A stretch of DNA of 64,000 nt from Aureimonas altamirensis (GTDB lineage Bacteria > Pseudomonadota > Alphaproteobacteria > Rhizobiales > Rhizobiaceae), in assembly GCF_001463885.1 (NCBI RefSeq), contig NZ_BBWQ01000020.1, positions 186,001 to 250,000 of the forward strand, given 5' to 3'. The notes under the pieces were generated by a model. That model saw only the letters and a program-made list of their open reading frames with translations, did not search any database and was not told the DNA's origin. The translations under genes were made by a program, and so were the position numbers. Of the stretch, positions 18,001-27,941 are shown piece after piece; the first letter of the stretch is position 1, and every line of letters starts with the position of its first letter.

Positions 18001-18758
18001 ACTGGCGCGGCGTCCTTGCGATCTACCGCTTCGAGATGGCGCGCATGTGGCGCACCATCTTCCAGAGCATCCTGTCGCCCGTCATCTCGACGTCGCTGTA
18101 CTTCGTCGTCTTCGGCGCGGCCATAGGGCGCAGCATCGGCGCGGTCGACGGCATCGACTACGGGGCCTTCATCGTGCCCGGGCTCATCATGCTGTCCTTG
18201 CTGACGCAAAGCCTGTCCAACGCCGCCTTTGGCATCTATTTCCCGAAATTCACGGGCACGATCTACGAAATCATGTCGGCTCCCGTATCGACCCTCGAGA
18301 TCGTCGCCGGCTATGTCGGGGCAGCGGCCACCAAATCGGTGATCCTCGGCCTTATCATCCTTGCCACGGCCTTCCTGTTCGTGCCGCTCCGGATAGACCA
18401 TCCCTTGCTGATGTTCTTCTTTCTAGTGCTGACGGCCGTCACCTTCAGCCTGTTCGGCTTCATCATCGGCATATGGGCCGACGGGTTCGAAAAGCTGCAG
18501 CTTGTGCCGCTGCTCATCGTCACTCCCCTCGCCTTCCTTGGCGGCAGCTTCTACTCCATCCGCATGCTGCCGCCCTTCTGGCAGGACGTGTCGATGATCA
18601 ATCCGGTCGTCTACCTCATCAACGGCTTCCGCTGGAGCTTCTTCGGCCAGTCCGACGTGAACATCTTCGTCAGCCTCGGCATGACCTTCGCCTTCATGCT
18701 GGCCTGCATTCTCGTCATCCACCGCATGTTCGCCACCGGCTACCGCCTGCGCCCCTGA
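17997..18758 (+). CDS. ABC-2 type permease (YadH-like)
   Basis: Membrane subunit of 253 residues with six predicted helices and the ABC-2 membrane domain; segments such as [17 protein letters not shown] and [16 protein letters not shown] are typical. It is coupled to the ATPase by the ATGA overlap and ends the MarR operon; pccA is convergent six bases beyond. The transporter probably works as a homodimer with two ATPases and exports the same class of compounds as the MFS pump, which is inference from operon sharing. Confidence 0.9.
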   Translation: MNWRGVLAIYRFEMARMWRTIFQSILSPVISTSLYFVVFGAAIGRSIGAVDGIDYGAFIVPGLIMLSLLTQSLSNAAFGIYFPKFTGTIYEIMSAPVSTLEIVAGYVGAAATKSVILGLIILATAFLFVPLRIDHPLLMFFFLVLTAVTFSLFGFIIGIWADGFEKLQLVPLLIVTPLAFLGGSFYSIRMLPPFWQDVSMINPVVYLINGFRWSFFGQSDVNIFVSLGMTFAFMLACILVIHRMFATGYRLRP

Positions 18759-18764
18759 ACCGGC

Positions 18765-20753
18765 CTACGCCTCGAACTCGAGGATAAGCTCGTCCACCGC
18801 CAGGCTGGCGCCGGGTTCGGCGGCGATGCGCTTGACGACGGCGCGCCGCTCGGCCCGCAGCACGTTTTCCATCTTCATCGCCTCGACCGTGGCAAGAACC
18901 TGCCCCGCCTCGACGGCGTCGCCCTCACGGACCGCGATGGCGGTTACGACTCCTGGCATCGGGCACAGCAGCAGGCGCGAGGTATCGGGCGCCGGCTTGT
19001 GCGGCATAAGCTTTGCCAGCTCGGCGACGCGCGGCCGGCGGGCATGCGCCCTGATGTCCACGCCGCGCCAGCGCAGGCGGATGGCACCGCCCTCAAGGCT
19101 GGTCTTGACCCGCATCTCCACGCCGTCGACCACGAAGGTCGATAGCGTATCCCCCGGCTGCCAGTCGCTGGCGATGGCGATGTCCGGCCCCTCTTCGAAC
19201 CGGATGGTCTCCCCTATGGAAAGGTGAAAGCGCCAGTCGCCGAAGGTGACGACGAGGTCGGTTTCGGCGGTCGCGGCATGATGGGCGATCGTTCCGGTGA
19301 TGCGGGCCGCACGCGCCGTTTCGCGGCTGCGGACAAGGCCGGCAATCGCGGCAAGGCGGCGCGCTTCCGCCTGTGTCGGCTCGACGCCGGTGAAGCCCTC
19401 CGGAAACTCTTCTGCGATGAACCCGGTGGTCAGTGCGCCGGTGCGGAACCGTTCCCGCCGTGTCACGGCCGACAGGAAGGGCAGGTTGTGGCCGATACCC
19501 TCCAGCTCGAACCCGTCGAGCGCCTCGGCAAGGCCGTCGATGGCCGCTGCGCGCGTTGCCGCATGGGTGCAGAGCTTGGCGATCATCGGGTCGTAATACA
19601 TCGAGATTTCGCTGCCTTCGGTGACGCCGGTGTCGTTGCGCACCGTGACGCCGCCGGTCACCCCTTCACGCGGCGGGCGATAGCGCGTCAGCCGGCCGAT
19701 CGACGGCAGGAAATTGCGGTACGGGTCTTCCGCGTAGATGCGGGCCTCCATGGCCCAGCCCTCGGCTGTGATGTCGCTTTGGCCATGGCGCAGCGGCTCG
19801 CCGGCGGCGATGCGGATCATCTCTTCCACGAGGTCGAGGCCGGTGACGAGTTCGGTCACCGGATGCTCGACCTGCAGGCGGGTGTTCATCTCCAGGAAGT
19901 AGAAGTTGCGCGCACCATCGACGATGAACTCGACCGTGCCGGCCGAGTGGTAGCCGACGGCGGCCGCAAGCGCCACGGCCTGCGCCCCCATGGCGGCGCG
20001 CGTTTCGTCGTCCAGAAAGGGCGACGGTGCCTCTTCCAGAACCTTCTGGTTGCGCCGTTGGATGGAGCATTCGCGTTCGCCCAGATGGATGATCGTTCCG
20101 TGCCGATCACCGAGAACCTGGATCTCGATATGGCGGGGCTGCTCCACGAATTTCTCGATGAAGATGCGCTCGTCTCCGAAGGCGCCGCGCGCCTCGCTGC
20201 GCGAGGATGCAAAGCCCTGCCGTGCTTCCTCGGCGTTCCAGGCGATGCGCATGCCCTTGCCGCCCCCGCCGGCCGAGGCCTTGATCATCACCGGATAGCC
20301 GATCTGGTCGGCGATGGAGACCGCCTCCTCGGCAGTCTCGATCAGGCCCATATGCCCGGGAACGGTCGAAACGCCGGCCTCTGCGGCCAGCTTCTTGGAG
20401 GTGATCTTGTCGCCCATCGCGTCGATGGCGGCTGCCGGTGGGCCGACGAACGCAACGCCGGCGGCATCGAGCGCACGGGCAAAGGCGGCGTTTTCGGACA
20501 GGAAGCCATAGCCGGGATGCACCGCATCCGCGCCCGTCGCGGCTATGGCGGACAGGATGGCGTCGATCGACAGATAGGACTGCGCCGAGGGCGCCGGCCC
20601 GATCGCCACGGCCTCGTCGGCCATGCGGACATGCACGGCATCGCGATCCGCGTCCGAATGGACGGCCACGGTGGCGATCCCCATGCGCTTCGCCGTGCGG
20701 ATGACCCGGCAGGCGATCTCCCCGCGATTGGCGATCAGGATCTTCTTGAACAT
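18765..20753 (-). CDS. pccA: Propionyl-CoA carboxylase, biotin-carrying alpha subunit
   Basis: Carboxylates the biotin that the beta subunit uses to turn propionyl-CoA into methylmalonyl-CoA. The 662 residues carry, in order, biotin carboxylase (KASAGGGGKGMRI near 165, EMNTRLQVEHPVTE near 290), a BT linker region and a C-terminal biotinyl domain with Lys627 in EAMKMEN. It is closest in my memory to rhizobial PccA, including the MFKKILIANRGEIACRVI start. I start it at 20751-20753 behind GGGGAG, dropping eight unconserved codons. The beta subunit (pccB) is not in this window. Acetyl- or methylcrotonyl-CoA as substrate is less likely. Confidence 0.9.
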   Translation of the reverse strand: MFKKILIANRGEIACRVIRTAKRMGIATVAVHSDADRDAVHVRMADEAVAIGPAPSAQSYLSIDAILSAIAATGADAVHPGYGFLSENAAFARALDAAGVAFVGPPAAAIDAMGDKITSKKLAAEAGVSTVPGHMGLIETAEEAVSIADQIGYPVMIKASAGGGGKGMRIAWNAEEARQGFASSRSEARGAFGDERIFIEKFVEQPRHIEIQVLGDRHGTIIHLGERECSIQRRNQKVLEEAPSPFLDDETRAAMGAQAVALAAAVGYHSAGTVEFIVDGARNFYFLEMNTRLQVEHPVTELVTGLDLVEEMIRIAAGEPLRHGQSDITAEGWAMEARIYAEDPYRNFLPSIGRLTRYRPPREGVTGGVTVRNDTGVTEGSEISMYYDPMIAKLCTHAATRAAAIDGLAEALDGFELEGIGHNLPFLSAVTRRERFRTGALTTGFIAEEFPEGFTGVEPTQAEARRLAAIAGLVRSRETARAARITGTIAHHAATAETDLVVTFGDWRFHLSIGETIRFEEGPDIAIASDWQPGDTLSTFVVDGVEMRVKTSLEGGAIRLRWRGVDIRAHARRPRVAELAKLMPHKPAPDTSRLLLCPMPGVVTAIAVREGDAVEAGQVLATVEAMKMENVLRAERRAVVKRIAAEPGASLAVDELILEFEA

Positions 20754-20865
20754 CGGCGCTCCCCCCATCCATGCCACCCTTCCATAGAGCGATTTCCCCT
20801 CGCAGGTAAACGCTGGTGACAGGCACGCTCAAATATGCGATCCGGCCCGCACAAGGAGATGGAAC

Positions 20866-21474
20866 ATGCGTTGGAGCCACATCGCCCTTCTGGCCGGCGC
20901 GGGCCTTGTCGTCGGCACGACGCTGGCCGCCTTTACGGCCATGGTCGGCGGGCAGGACCGGCAGCCGGCGCAGAGCGCGCCCATCTCCGTCGCCGATATC
21001 GGCGGACCGTTCACGCTGACCGACACTGCCGGAAACCCCTTCACCGAGAAGAACCTGTCGGGTCGCCCCGCCGCCATCTTCTTCGGCTTCACCTTCTGCC
21101 CGGATATCTGCCCGACGACATTGTACGAGCTGGCCGGCCTGATGGAGGCGCTCGGCCCGCAGGCCGACGCCATCGATTTCGTTTTCGTGTCGGTCGATTG
21201 GGAAAGGGACGGGCCGCAACAGGTCTCGCGCTATCTTCAGGCCTTCGACGGCCGCATGATCGGCCTGTCGGGCACGCGGGCCGAAATCGAGGCTGCTGCC
21301 GACGCCTTCAAGATCCACGTCCAGCGCGTGCCGCTGGAGGATGGCGGCTACACGATGGACCATACCGCCTCGGTACTGCTGATGGGCCCGGACGGGCGTT
21401 TCACCGGCACGCTCGATTACGATGAGCCGATGGAAACCAAGCTGGGGAAGCTGCGCCGCCTTGCCGGCGCCTGA
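20866..21474 (+). CDS. SCO1/SenC-type copper chaperone
   Basis: Periplasm-facing thioredoxin-fold protein, anchored by an N-terminal helix (about residues 5-25), that delivers copper to the CuA site of cytochrome oxidase. Copper ligands are visible: Cys78 and Cys82 in FCPDICP and His166 in MDHTASV. AAGGAGATGGAAC precedes the ATG. It stands alone here: no cytochrome oxidase subunit gene is adjacent. It is 202 residues, normal length. Confidence 0.92.
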   Translation: MRWSHIALLAGAGLVVGTTLAAFTAMVGGQDRQPAQSAPISVADIGGPFTLTDTAGNPFTEKNLSGRPAAIFFGFTFCPDICPTTLYELAGLMEALGPQADAIDFVFVSVDWERDGPQQVSRYLQAFDGRMIGLSGTRAEIEAAADAFKIHVQRVPLEDGGYTMDHTASVLLMGPDGRFTGTLDYDEPMETKLGKLRRLAGA

Positions 21475-21490
21475 TCGCTCGAAGCATATG

Positions 21491-21507
21491 TGCCTATATC
21501 TTAGGCA
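21491..21507. promoter_or_regulatory. Inverted repeat after the SCO1-type gene
   Basis: TGCCTA (21491-21496) and TAGGCA (21502-21507) form a perfect 6-bp inverted repeat with a five-base spacer. It is in the 260-bp gap upstream of the binding-protein gene and could be an operator for the importer operon; no T-run makes it a terminator. The rest of the gap holds no gene. Confidence 0.3.
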
Positions 21508-21734
21508 ATGAATTTAACTGTTGAGCAAACGCGCATTTGATCGCAATCGGTGGTTGACCGCACCTGTCGTGATGGGCTTACTTGCCATCATTCGAAGCGT
21601 TCTACGGAATTTGCGTAGGCGCGTTTCACGCAAAGAACACACAAGATCAAAGCGACGGTCACGGCCCATGCCGTGAGCGAGCGATGTTTCACGCCCATCG
21701 CCTGCGCGATGAACAACAGGGACTTCGACTGTCG

Positions 21735-23372
21735 ATGATGAAATCTCTTCTTTCCGGTACGGCGTTTCTGGTGCTGTCTGCATCGCTTGCGCAGGCTCAG
21801 GACACCGAAAGCGTGCTGCGGATCGGTATGACGGCGGCTGACATACCGCGCACGCTGGGCCAGCCGGATCAGGGTTTCGAAGGCAACCGCTTCACCGGCC
21901 TCACCATGTACGACGCCCTCACCATGTGGGACCTGTCCAAGGCCGAGGAGCCCTCTGCGCTCATTCCCGGCCTTGCCACCGAATGGGCCGTCAATGACGG
22001 CGACACCACCAAATGGACGTTCACGCTGCGGCAGGGCGTGACGTTCCATGACGGCTCGCCCTTCAATGCCGACGCCGTGGTGTGGAACGTCGACAAGGTG
22101 CTCAACGAAGACGCACCGCAATTCGACGCCAGCCAGGTGGGCGTGACGGCATCGCGCATGCCGACCTTGCGCTCGGCCCGCGCCATCGACGAATACACGG
22201 TCGAGCTGACCACGTCGGAGCCGGATTCCTTCCTGCCCATCAACCTGTCGAACCTGTTCATGGCCAGCCCTGCGCATTGGCAATCGCTCTACGATGCCCT
22301 TCCGGAGGGCGACAACCGCGCCGCGCAGGCATGGGAGCGGTTCGCCGCCGGCGCCTCCGGCACCGGGCCTTGGAAGATGGACAATTTCGTGCCGCGCGAG
22401 CGGCTGGAACTCGTCCGCAACGAAGACTACTGGAACGAAGCGCGCGTGCCGAAGACGCAGCGCATGATCCTGTTGCCCATGCCGGAGGCCAACGCGCGCA
22501 CGGCGGCTCTTCTGGCCGACCAGGTGGACTGGATCGAGGCGCCCGCCCCCGACGCAATCCCCGAAATCCAGGGTCGTGGCTTCACCATCGAGGCAAACGA
22601 GCAGCCGCATGTCTGGCCGTGGCAGTTTTCCAGGCTCGAAGGCTCGCCGTGGAACAACATAGACGTCCGCAAGGCGGCCAACCTGTGCATCGACCGCGAG
22701 GGCATGCGCGATGGGCTGCTGGGCGGGCTGATGGCCCCGGCCACCGGCACCGTCGAGGAAGGGCATCCCTGGCGCGGCAACCCGGAATTCCAGATCCGGT
22801 TCGATCCGGAGGAAGGCCGCCGGCTGATGGAGGCGGCCGGCTACTCGGCCGAAAACCCCCTTGCCGTGAAGACGCAGACGTCGGCCTCGGGCTCCGGGCA
22901 GATGCAGCCTTTGCCGATGAACGAATATATCCAGCAGGCATTGGGCGAATGCCACTTCGCCGTCGAACTCGACGTGATCGAATGGAATACGCTCTTCACC
23001 AACTGGCGCCGCGGAGCCAACGATCCGTCCGCCAACGGCGCCAACGCCATCAACGTCACCTACGCGGCCATGGACCCCTTCTTCGCCATGGTCCGCTTCC
23101 TGCAGTCGGAGATGGCGCCGCCGACATCCAACAATTGGGGCTTCATCGACAATCCCGACTTCGACGCGCTGGTGGACAAGGCACGCACGACCTTCGACGC
23201 CGAGGGGCGTGACGCAGCCCTTGCCGAACTGCATGCGGCCTCGGTCGATGATGCGGCTTTCCTGTGGGTGGCGCACGATGTCGGCCCCCGCGCCATGAGC
23301 CCGCGCGTACAGAACTTCGTTCAGCCGCGCTCGTGGTTCGTCGATTTCTCGCCCGTGACGATAGGCGAGTAA
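21735..23372 (+). CDS. Peptide/nickel-type ABC transporter substrate-binding protein
   Basis: Periplasmic solute-binding protein of the DppA/OppA family (SBP_bac_5), 545 residues. I place the start at the tandem ATG (21735), which gives a good signal peptide (KSLLSGTAFLVLSASLAQAQ, cleaved about residue 22). Family features include YDALTMWD, GVTFHDGSPFNADAVVWN and WNNIDVRKAANLCIDREGM. It is the first gene of the importer/amidase operon. The ligand is not deducible; family members bind peptides, opines, nickel or heme. Confidence 0.9.
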   Translation: MMKSLLSGTAFLVLSASLAQAQDTESVLRIGMTAADIPRTLGQPDQGFEGNRFTGLTMYDALTMWDLSKAEEPSALIPGLATEWAVNDGDTTKWTFTLRQGVTFHDGSPFNADAVVWNVDKVLNEDAPQFDASQVGVTASRMPTLRSARAIDEYTVELTTSEPDSFLPINLSNLFMASPAHWQSLYDALPEGDNRAAQAWERFAAGASGTGPWKMDNFVPRERLELVRNEDYWNEARVPKTQRMILLPMPEANARTAALLADQVDWIEAPAPDAIPEIQGRGFTIEANEQPHVWPWQFSRLEGSPWNNIDVRKAANLCIDREGMRDGLLGGLMAPATGTVEEGHPWRGNPEFQIRFDPEEGRRLMEAAGYSAENPLAVKTQTSASGSGQMQPLPMNEYIQQALGECHFAVELDVIEWNTLFTNWRRGANDPSANGANAINVTYAAMDPFFAMVRFLQSEMAPPTSNNWGFIDNPDFDALVDKARTTFDAEGRDAALAELHAASVDDAAFLWVAHDVGPRAMSPRVQNFVQPRSWFVDFSPVTIGE

Positions 23373-23379
23373 GCGTTCG

Positions 23380-23411
23380 GCGGAGGCGGCCCCCGCAGGG
23401 GCCCCTTCGCC
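23380..23411 (+). promoter_or_regulatory. GC-rich hairpin after the binding-protein gene
   Basis: The gap between the binding-protein and permease genes holds an imperfect GC hairpin with CCCC (23391-23394) pairing with GGGG (23398-23401) and GGCG/CGCC outer arms. Such intercistronic structures often stabilise the binding-protein message relative to the permeases. No T-run follows, so it is not a simple terminator. Confidence 0.35.
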
Positions 23412-23432
23412 AGATCAGGGAAGTCCGGCTCC

Positions 23433-24377
23433 ATGCTCGTCTATGCCGTCAAGCGCCTTGTCGCCGTCGTGCCCATCGTCTTCTTCGTGGCGCTCGTGTG
23501 CTTTCTGCTGGTGCACATCGCCCCAGGCGATCCGCTCGTATCCATCCTGCCGCCGGATGCCTCCGCCGCGCTTGAGGCGCAGTTGCGCGTCACCTACGGT
23601 TTCGACCGCCCCCTGCCGGTGCAATTCGGCCTGTGGATCATGAATGCGCTGGGCGGCGATCTCGGCACCTCCATCGCATCCGGTCGCCCGGTGCTGGCCG
23701 AAGTGCTGCGCGCCGTGGGCAACACATTGCTTCTGGCGGGCGTCGCCGCACTGATCGGGTTCTTTCTAGGGCTCGGGCTTGGCCTTCTGGCCGGGTATTT
23801 CCGCGACACGATCATCGACCGGGTGGCCACTGGTATCGCCATCGCCGGCGTGTCGGTGCCGCACTACTGGCTGGGCATGGTCCTCGTCATCGTCTTCTCG
23901 GTCCGGCTGGGATGGCTGCCGGCCGTCGGCGCCGGGTCCGGCGCGTGGAGCTGGAACTGGAGCCATATCCAGTTCCTCATCCTGCCGGCCGTCACCATGG
24001 CCGTCATTCCCATGGGCATCGTCACGCGCACCGTGCGGGCGCTTGTCGGCGACATCCTCAACCAGGATTTCGTCGAGGCGCTCCGCGCCAAGGGCCTCGG
24101 CGAAGGGCGCATCTTCGCCCATGTCATCAAGAACGCAGCCCCTACGGCCATTGCCGTCATGGGCCTGCAGCTCGGCTACCTCATGGGTGGATCGATCCTC
24201 ATCGAGACGGTCTTCTCCTGGCCGGGAACGGGCTTCCTGCTGAACTCGGCGATCTTCCAGCGCGACCTGCCGCTGCTGCAGGGCACGATCCTGGTGCTGG
24301 CGCTGTTCTTCGTCTTCCTCAACCTGATCGTCGATCTGGCACAGGCCGCGATCGATCCTCGCATCAAGCGGAGCTGA
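23433..24377 (+). CDS. ABC importer permease, DppB type
   Basis: Inner-membrane subunit of a dipeptide-type importer, 314 residues, six predicted helices. The N-terminal helix (MLVYAVKRLVAVVPIV) and loop with GDPLVSILPPDAS are typical of DppB/OppB, and the EAA loop is at DFVEALRAKGLGEGRIFAHVI (about residue 210). It ends three bases before the second permease gene. Confidence 0.92.
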   Translation: MLVYAVKRLVAVVPIVFFVALVCFLLVHIAPGDPLVSILPPDASAALEAQLRVTYGFDRPLPVQFGLWIMNALGGDLGTSIASGRPVLAEVLRAVGNTLLLAGVAALIGFFLGLGLGLLAGYFRDTIIDRVATGIAIAGVSVPHYWLGMVLVIVFSVRLGWLPAVGAGSGAWSWNWSHIQFLILPAVTMAVIPMGIVTRTVRALVGDILNQDFVEALRAKGLGEGRIFAHVIKNAAPTAIAVMGLQLGYLMGGSILIETVFSWPGTGFLLNSAIFQRDLPLLQGTILVLALFFVFLNLIVDLAQAAIDPRIKRS

Positions 24378-24380
24378 GCG

Positions 24381-25268
24381 ATGTCGGTCGCAACAGAGGC
24401 CCTGCCCGTCATGCCGCCCGTCGAAAAGACGCGCGGTTACTGGCGCACCGTCGGACGCCGGCTTGCCCGAGACCGTCTGTCGATGGCCTGCCTCGGCATT
24501 CTCCTGCTTATCCTGCTGTCGGCCGTCTTCGCGCCCTGGCTCGGCCTGGCCGACCCATATCAGGGCTCGATGCTGCGGCGCCTGCGCCCCATCGGCACGG
24601 AAGGATATCCGCTCGGCACGGACGAACTCGGCCGCGACATGCTCTCCCGGCTGGTCTACGGCGGCAGGCTGTCGCTGCTGATCGGCCTTCTGCCGGTGTT
24701 CAACGCCTTCGTCATCGGCTCGCTGCTCGGCATCCTGGCCGGCTATTCCGGCGGCTGGACCAATGCCGCCATCATGCGCACCATCGATGTCTTCTACGCC
24801 TTTCCGTCGGTGCTTCTGGCCATCGCCATTTCCGGCGCGCTCGGCGCCGGCATCCTCAATTCCATCGTGTCGCTGACCATCGTCTTCATTCCGCCCATCG
24901 CGCGCGTCGCCGAAAGCGTCACGACCAGCGTGCGCTCGCTCGATTTCATCGATGCCGCGCGTGCCTCCGGGGCCGGGGCGCTGACGATCATGCGCGTGCA
25001 TGTGCTGGGCAACGTTCTGGGGCCGATCTTCATCTACGCCACCAGCCTCGTTTCGGTGTCGATGATCCTGGCGGCCGGCCTGTCGTTCCTCGGCCTCGGC
25101 ACCCGCCCGCCCGAGCCCGAATGGGGGCTCATGCTCAACACGCTGCGGACGGCGATCTATAGCCAGCCGCTGATCGCGGCCCTGCCCGGCCTGATGATCT
25201 TCGCCGTCTCCATCTGCTTCAACATGCTGAGCGACGGGTTGCGCTCGGCCATGGACATCAGGAACTGA
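24381..25268 (+). CDS. ABC importer permease, DppC type
   Basis: Second membrane subunit, 295 residues. It has the N-terminal OppC-type extension with a helix (about 35-55), the [18 protein letters not shown] motif that marks DppC/OppC proteins (about residues 78-95), and the EAA loop [22 protein letters not shown]. Two bases separate its stop from the next ATPase start, so the subunits are made together. Confidence 0.93.
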   Translation: MSVATEALPVMPPVEKTRGYWRTVGRRLARDRLSMACLGILLLILLSAVFAPWLGLADPYQGSMLRRLRPIGTEGYPLGTDELGRDMLSRLVYGGRLSLLIGLLPVFNAFVIGSLLGILAGYSGGWTNAAIMRTIDVFYAFPSVLLAIAISGALGAGILNSIVSLTIVFIPPIARVAESVTTSVRSLDFIDAARASGAGALTIMRVHVLGNVLGPIFIYATSLVSVSMILAAGLSFLGLGTRPPEPEWGLMLNTLRTAIYSQPLIAALPGLMIFAVSICFNMLSDGLRSAMDIRN

Positions 25269-25270
25269 CT

Positions 25271-26314
25271 ATGATCGCCTCCGCCCTAACCCCGGCCGGT
25301 GATGTCGGCGGCCGGTCGCAGCCGCTCCTGACCGTGCGCCGGCTGACCAAGCACTTCCGCGTCGGCGGCGGCCCATTCGAGAAGAAGCGCGTGGTGCGCG
25401 CCGTGGATGGCGTTTCCTTCGACGTGGCCAAGGGCGAGACAGTGGGCGTGGTCGGGGAATCCGGCTGTGGCAAGTCCACCACCGCCCGGCTGCTGATGCA
25501 CCTGATGCCGCCCGACCAGGGCGAACTGATCTATGACGGTCAAAGCATCGGACACGATCTGTCGCTGCGCGATCTGCGCCGGCGTATGCAGATGGTGTTT
25601 CAGGATTCCTACGCCTCGCTCAACCCGCGCCTGACGATCGAGGATTCCATTGCCTTCGGGCCGAAGGTGCACGGCGTTGCGGATATGCAGGCCCGGAACC
25701 TGGCACGCGACCTTCTGGGCAGGGTGGGCCTGAACCCGCAGACCTTCGCGGCGCGCTACCCGCATGAATTGTCCGGCGGCCAGCGTCAGCGCGTCAACAT
25801 CGCCCGGGCGCTGGCCCTGTCGCCGCGGCTCGTCATCCTGGACGAGGCGGTGTCGGCACTCGACAAATCGGTCGAGGCGCAGGTGCTGAACCTGCTGAAC
25901 GACCTGAAGGCCGAGTTCGACCTCACCTATCTGTTCATCAGCCACGATCTGAACGTCGTGCGCTATATCTCGGACAGGATTCTGGTGATGTATCTGGGCG
26001 AGGTCGTCGAGATCGGCCCGTCCGAAAGCCTCTGGAACGAACCGCGTCACCCGTATACGCGCGCCCTGTTTGCGGCCATGCCGACGCTGGATCCGGACAG
26101 GCGCACGACGCAGGCGCCGATTTCGGGCGATCCGCCCAATCCGATAGATCCGCCATCGGGCTGCCGCTTTCACACGCGCTGTCCCTTCGCCGAACCGGTA
26201 TGCTCGGCAACCGCCCCGGCGCTCGTCGACGTCGCGCCATTGCATCAGGCGGCGTGCCACATGGCCATATCCGGTTCGGGGCATTCGAAATCGGGAGAGG
26301 TAGCTTCAGCATGA
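25271..26314 (+). CDS. ABC importer ATPase, OppF/DppF type
   Basis: ATP-binding subunit of 347 residues with Walker [10 protein letters not shown] (about 62-70), signature [15 protein letters not shown], Walker [13 protein letters not shown] and H-loop FISHDL. The C-terminal oligopeptide/dipeptide extension with [14 protein letters not shown] and two further Cys may hold an iron-sulfur cluster, as suggested for this subfamily. Its stop overlaps the start of the AtzG-like gene (ATGA at 26311-26314). Confidence 0.93.
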   Translation: MIASALTPAGDVGGRSQPLLTVRRLTKHFRVGGGPFEKKRVVRAVDGVSFDVAKGETVGVVGESGCGKSTTARLLMHLMPPDQGELIYDGQSIGHDLSLRDLRRRMQMVFQDSYASLNPRLTIEDSIAFGPKVHGVADMQARNLARDLLGRVGLNPQTFAARYPHELSGGQRQRVNIARALALSPRLVILDEAVSALDKSVEAQVLNLLNDLKAEFDLTYLFISHDLNVVRYISDRILVMYLGEVVEIGPSESLWNEPRHPYTRALFAAMPTLDPDRRTTQAPISGDPPNPIDPPSGCRFHTRCPFAEPVCSATAPALVDVAPLHQAACHMAISGSGHSKSGEVASA

Positions 26315-26514
26315 CATCACCCCTGACCAGGGAAACGGTTGCCGGTTCGGCGGCGCTGGCCGGCCATCCTGTTTCACCGCAAGACGCAGACCGTATCGCA
26401 ACGGCAATCGGCCCGGCCCTTCTGGCGTTCTCCGCCGTCGAGGCGACCCTGCCCTTCGAGGCGGAGCCGGCCCGGTTCATGGCCGTGCAGATGCAAGGTG
26501 GGCAGGACGCATGA
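26311..26514 (+). CDS. AtzG-like small subunit (DUF4089)
   Basis: A 67-residue protein starting [10 protein letters not shown]. The helical core with AGHPVSPQDADRIATAIGP and LPFEAEPARF matches my knowledge of the AtzG-like family, the small partner that AtzE amidases need in 1-carboxybiuret hydrolysis. It overlaps the ATPase gene by four bases upstream and the amidase gene by four bases downstream (26511-26514), so all three are translationally coupled. No other cyanuric-acid pathway gene (atzD, atzF) is present. The family call is from pattern recognition, not a search. Confidence 0.75.
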   Translation: MTSPLTRETVAGSAALAGHPVSPQDADRIATAIGPALLAFSAVEATLPFEAEPARFMAVQMQGGQDA

Positions 26515-27941
26515 GCCATTCGAACGACCCTGCCCTGATGACACTGGCCGAGCTTGTCGCCGCCATCGCCGGCCGCCTTCTATCCTCGCGGGAGGCGACG
26601 CAGGCCTGCCTCGGCCGTATCGCCGAGTGGCAGCCGGTTCTGAACGCCTTTATCGCCATCGAGCCCGAGGAGGCCCTTCAAGCCGCCGACGCTGCCGATG
26701 CCCGCATTGCCGAAGGCAGGTCCATCGGCCCGTTCGACGGCGTGCCCTTTGCGCATAAGGACATGTTCTACGCACGCGGCAAGATCTCCACCTGCGGCTC
26801 CAGGATCCGGCGGGACTGGATCGCCGATACGGATTCCACCGCGTTGAAACGCCTGACCGATCAGGGGTCCGTTCGCCTCGGTACGTTGCACATGGCCGAA
26901 TTCGCCTATGGGCCGACCGGCCATAACGCCCATTTCGGCGCCGCCGGAAATCCGTGGAACCCGCTGCATGTGACGGGCGGATCGTCGTCCGGCTCGGGCG
27001 CCGCCGTCGCCGCGCGGTTGACGCCGGCCGCGCTGGGCTCCGATACGGGCGGCTCCATCCGCATGCCGGCCAATTTCTGCGGCGTCACCGGGTTGAAGAC
27101 AAGCGTCGGACGGGTCAGCCGTTTCGGGGCGATGCCCTTGTCGCACTCGCTCGATACGATCGGTCCGCTGGCGCAGACCGCAGAGGATTGCGCCCTGGTC
27201 CTGCAGGCGATCGCCGGGCCCGACAGCAGCGACCCGACGGCGCTGCCCGTGCCGGTGCCCGATTACGCCGCTGCCTGTCGGTTGGGCGTGCGCGGCATGC
27301 GCCTTGGCGTGCCGGACGCCTTCTATCTCGATGGGCTGGAACCGGCGACGGCGCGGGCTTTCGAAGCAGCGCTGGACGCCTTCCGCGGCGAAGGCGTGGA
27401 GATCGTTTCCATTTCCCTTCCCGATCAGATGCGCCTTTCGGCGGCCGGGCAGATTCTGCTGGCCTGCGAAGCAGCCGCCTTCCACCGGCGCTGGCTGGCC
27501 GAACGGCCGGAAGACTACGGCGCGCAGGTTCGCGCGCGGCTGGAAAACGGGCTGGCCATCCCGGCCGTCACCTATCTGGAAGCCCTGCGCTGGCGGGCGA
27601 TCGCGCTGACGGAGCATCTGCAAGCGGTGGCCGGTGTGGATGCCTTCCTGGCGCCCGTCAGCGCCAGCGCCTCTCCCAGCATCGCGGAAAGCGATGTCGG
27701 CGGGGGGCCCAGCGCGGAGGCCGTGATCCAGAGGATCACCCGGTTGATGCGCCCGGTCAATTATCTGGGCCTGCCCGCCCTCGTGGTGCCGGCGGGCTTT
27801 AGCGATACGGGCCTTCCCATCGGCTTGCAGATCGTGGGTCGCCCCTTCGAGGAAGACCGTATCCTGCGGCTGGGCGCCGGCTTCCAGCGGGCAACAGACT
27901 TTCACCGCGCCGTGCCGCAACTGCCGGGAGACCCGCAATGA
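26511..27941 (+). CDS. AtzE-like amidase (amidase signature family)
   Basis: A 476-residue amidase signature enzyme hydrolysing a carbon-nitrogen amide or carbamoyl bond. The Ser-cisSer-Lys triad is visible: Lys83 in FAHKDMF, Ser158 in TGGSSSGSG and Ser182 in GSDTGGSIR. Presence of the small AtzG-like gene directly upstream and the general sequence place it with AtzE-type hydrolases rather than GatA, which needs GatB/GatC. It sits between two ATPase genes of the same importer, so its substrate is probably what the importer brings in. No signal peptide: it is cytoplasmic. Confidence 0.85.
   Translation: MSHSNDPALMTLAELVAAIAGRLLSSREATQACLGRIAEWQPVLNAFIAIEPEEALQAADAADARIAEGRSIGPFDGVPFAHKDMFYARGKISTCGSRIRRDWIADTDSTALKRLTDQGSVRLGTLHMAEFAYGPTGHNAHFGAAGNPWNPLHVTGGSSSGSGAAVAARLTPAALGSDTGGSIRMPANFCGVTGLKTSVGRVSRFGAMPLSHSLDTIGPLAQTAEDCALVLQAIAGPDSSDPTALPVPVPDYAAACRLGVRGMRLGVPDAFYLDGLEPATARAFEAALDAFRGEGVEIVSISLPDQMRLSAAGQILLACEAAAFHRRWLAERPEDYGAQVRARLENGLAIPAVTYLEALRWRAIALTEHLQAVAGVDAFLAPVSASASPSIAESDVGGGPSAEAVIQRITRLMRPVNYLGLPALVVPAGFSDTGLPIGLQIVGRPFEEDRILRLGAGFQRATDFHRAVPQLPGDPQ

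Noticed and set aside
26511-27941. Amidase as GatA of the tRNA amidotransferase
   Set aside because: No gatC or gatB neighbours; the small upstream gene resembles AtzG, and the gene is inside an importer operon.
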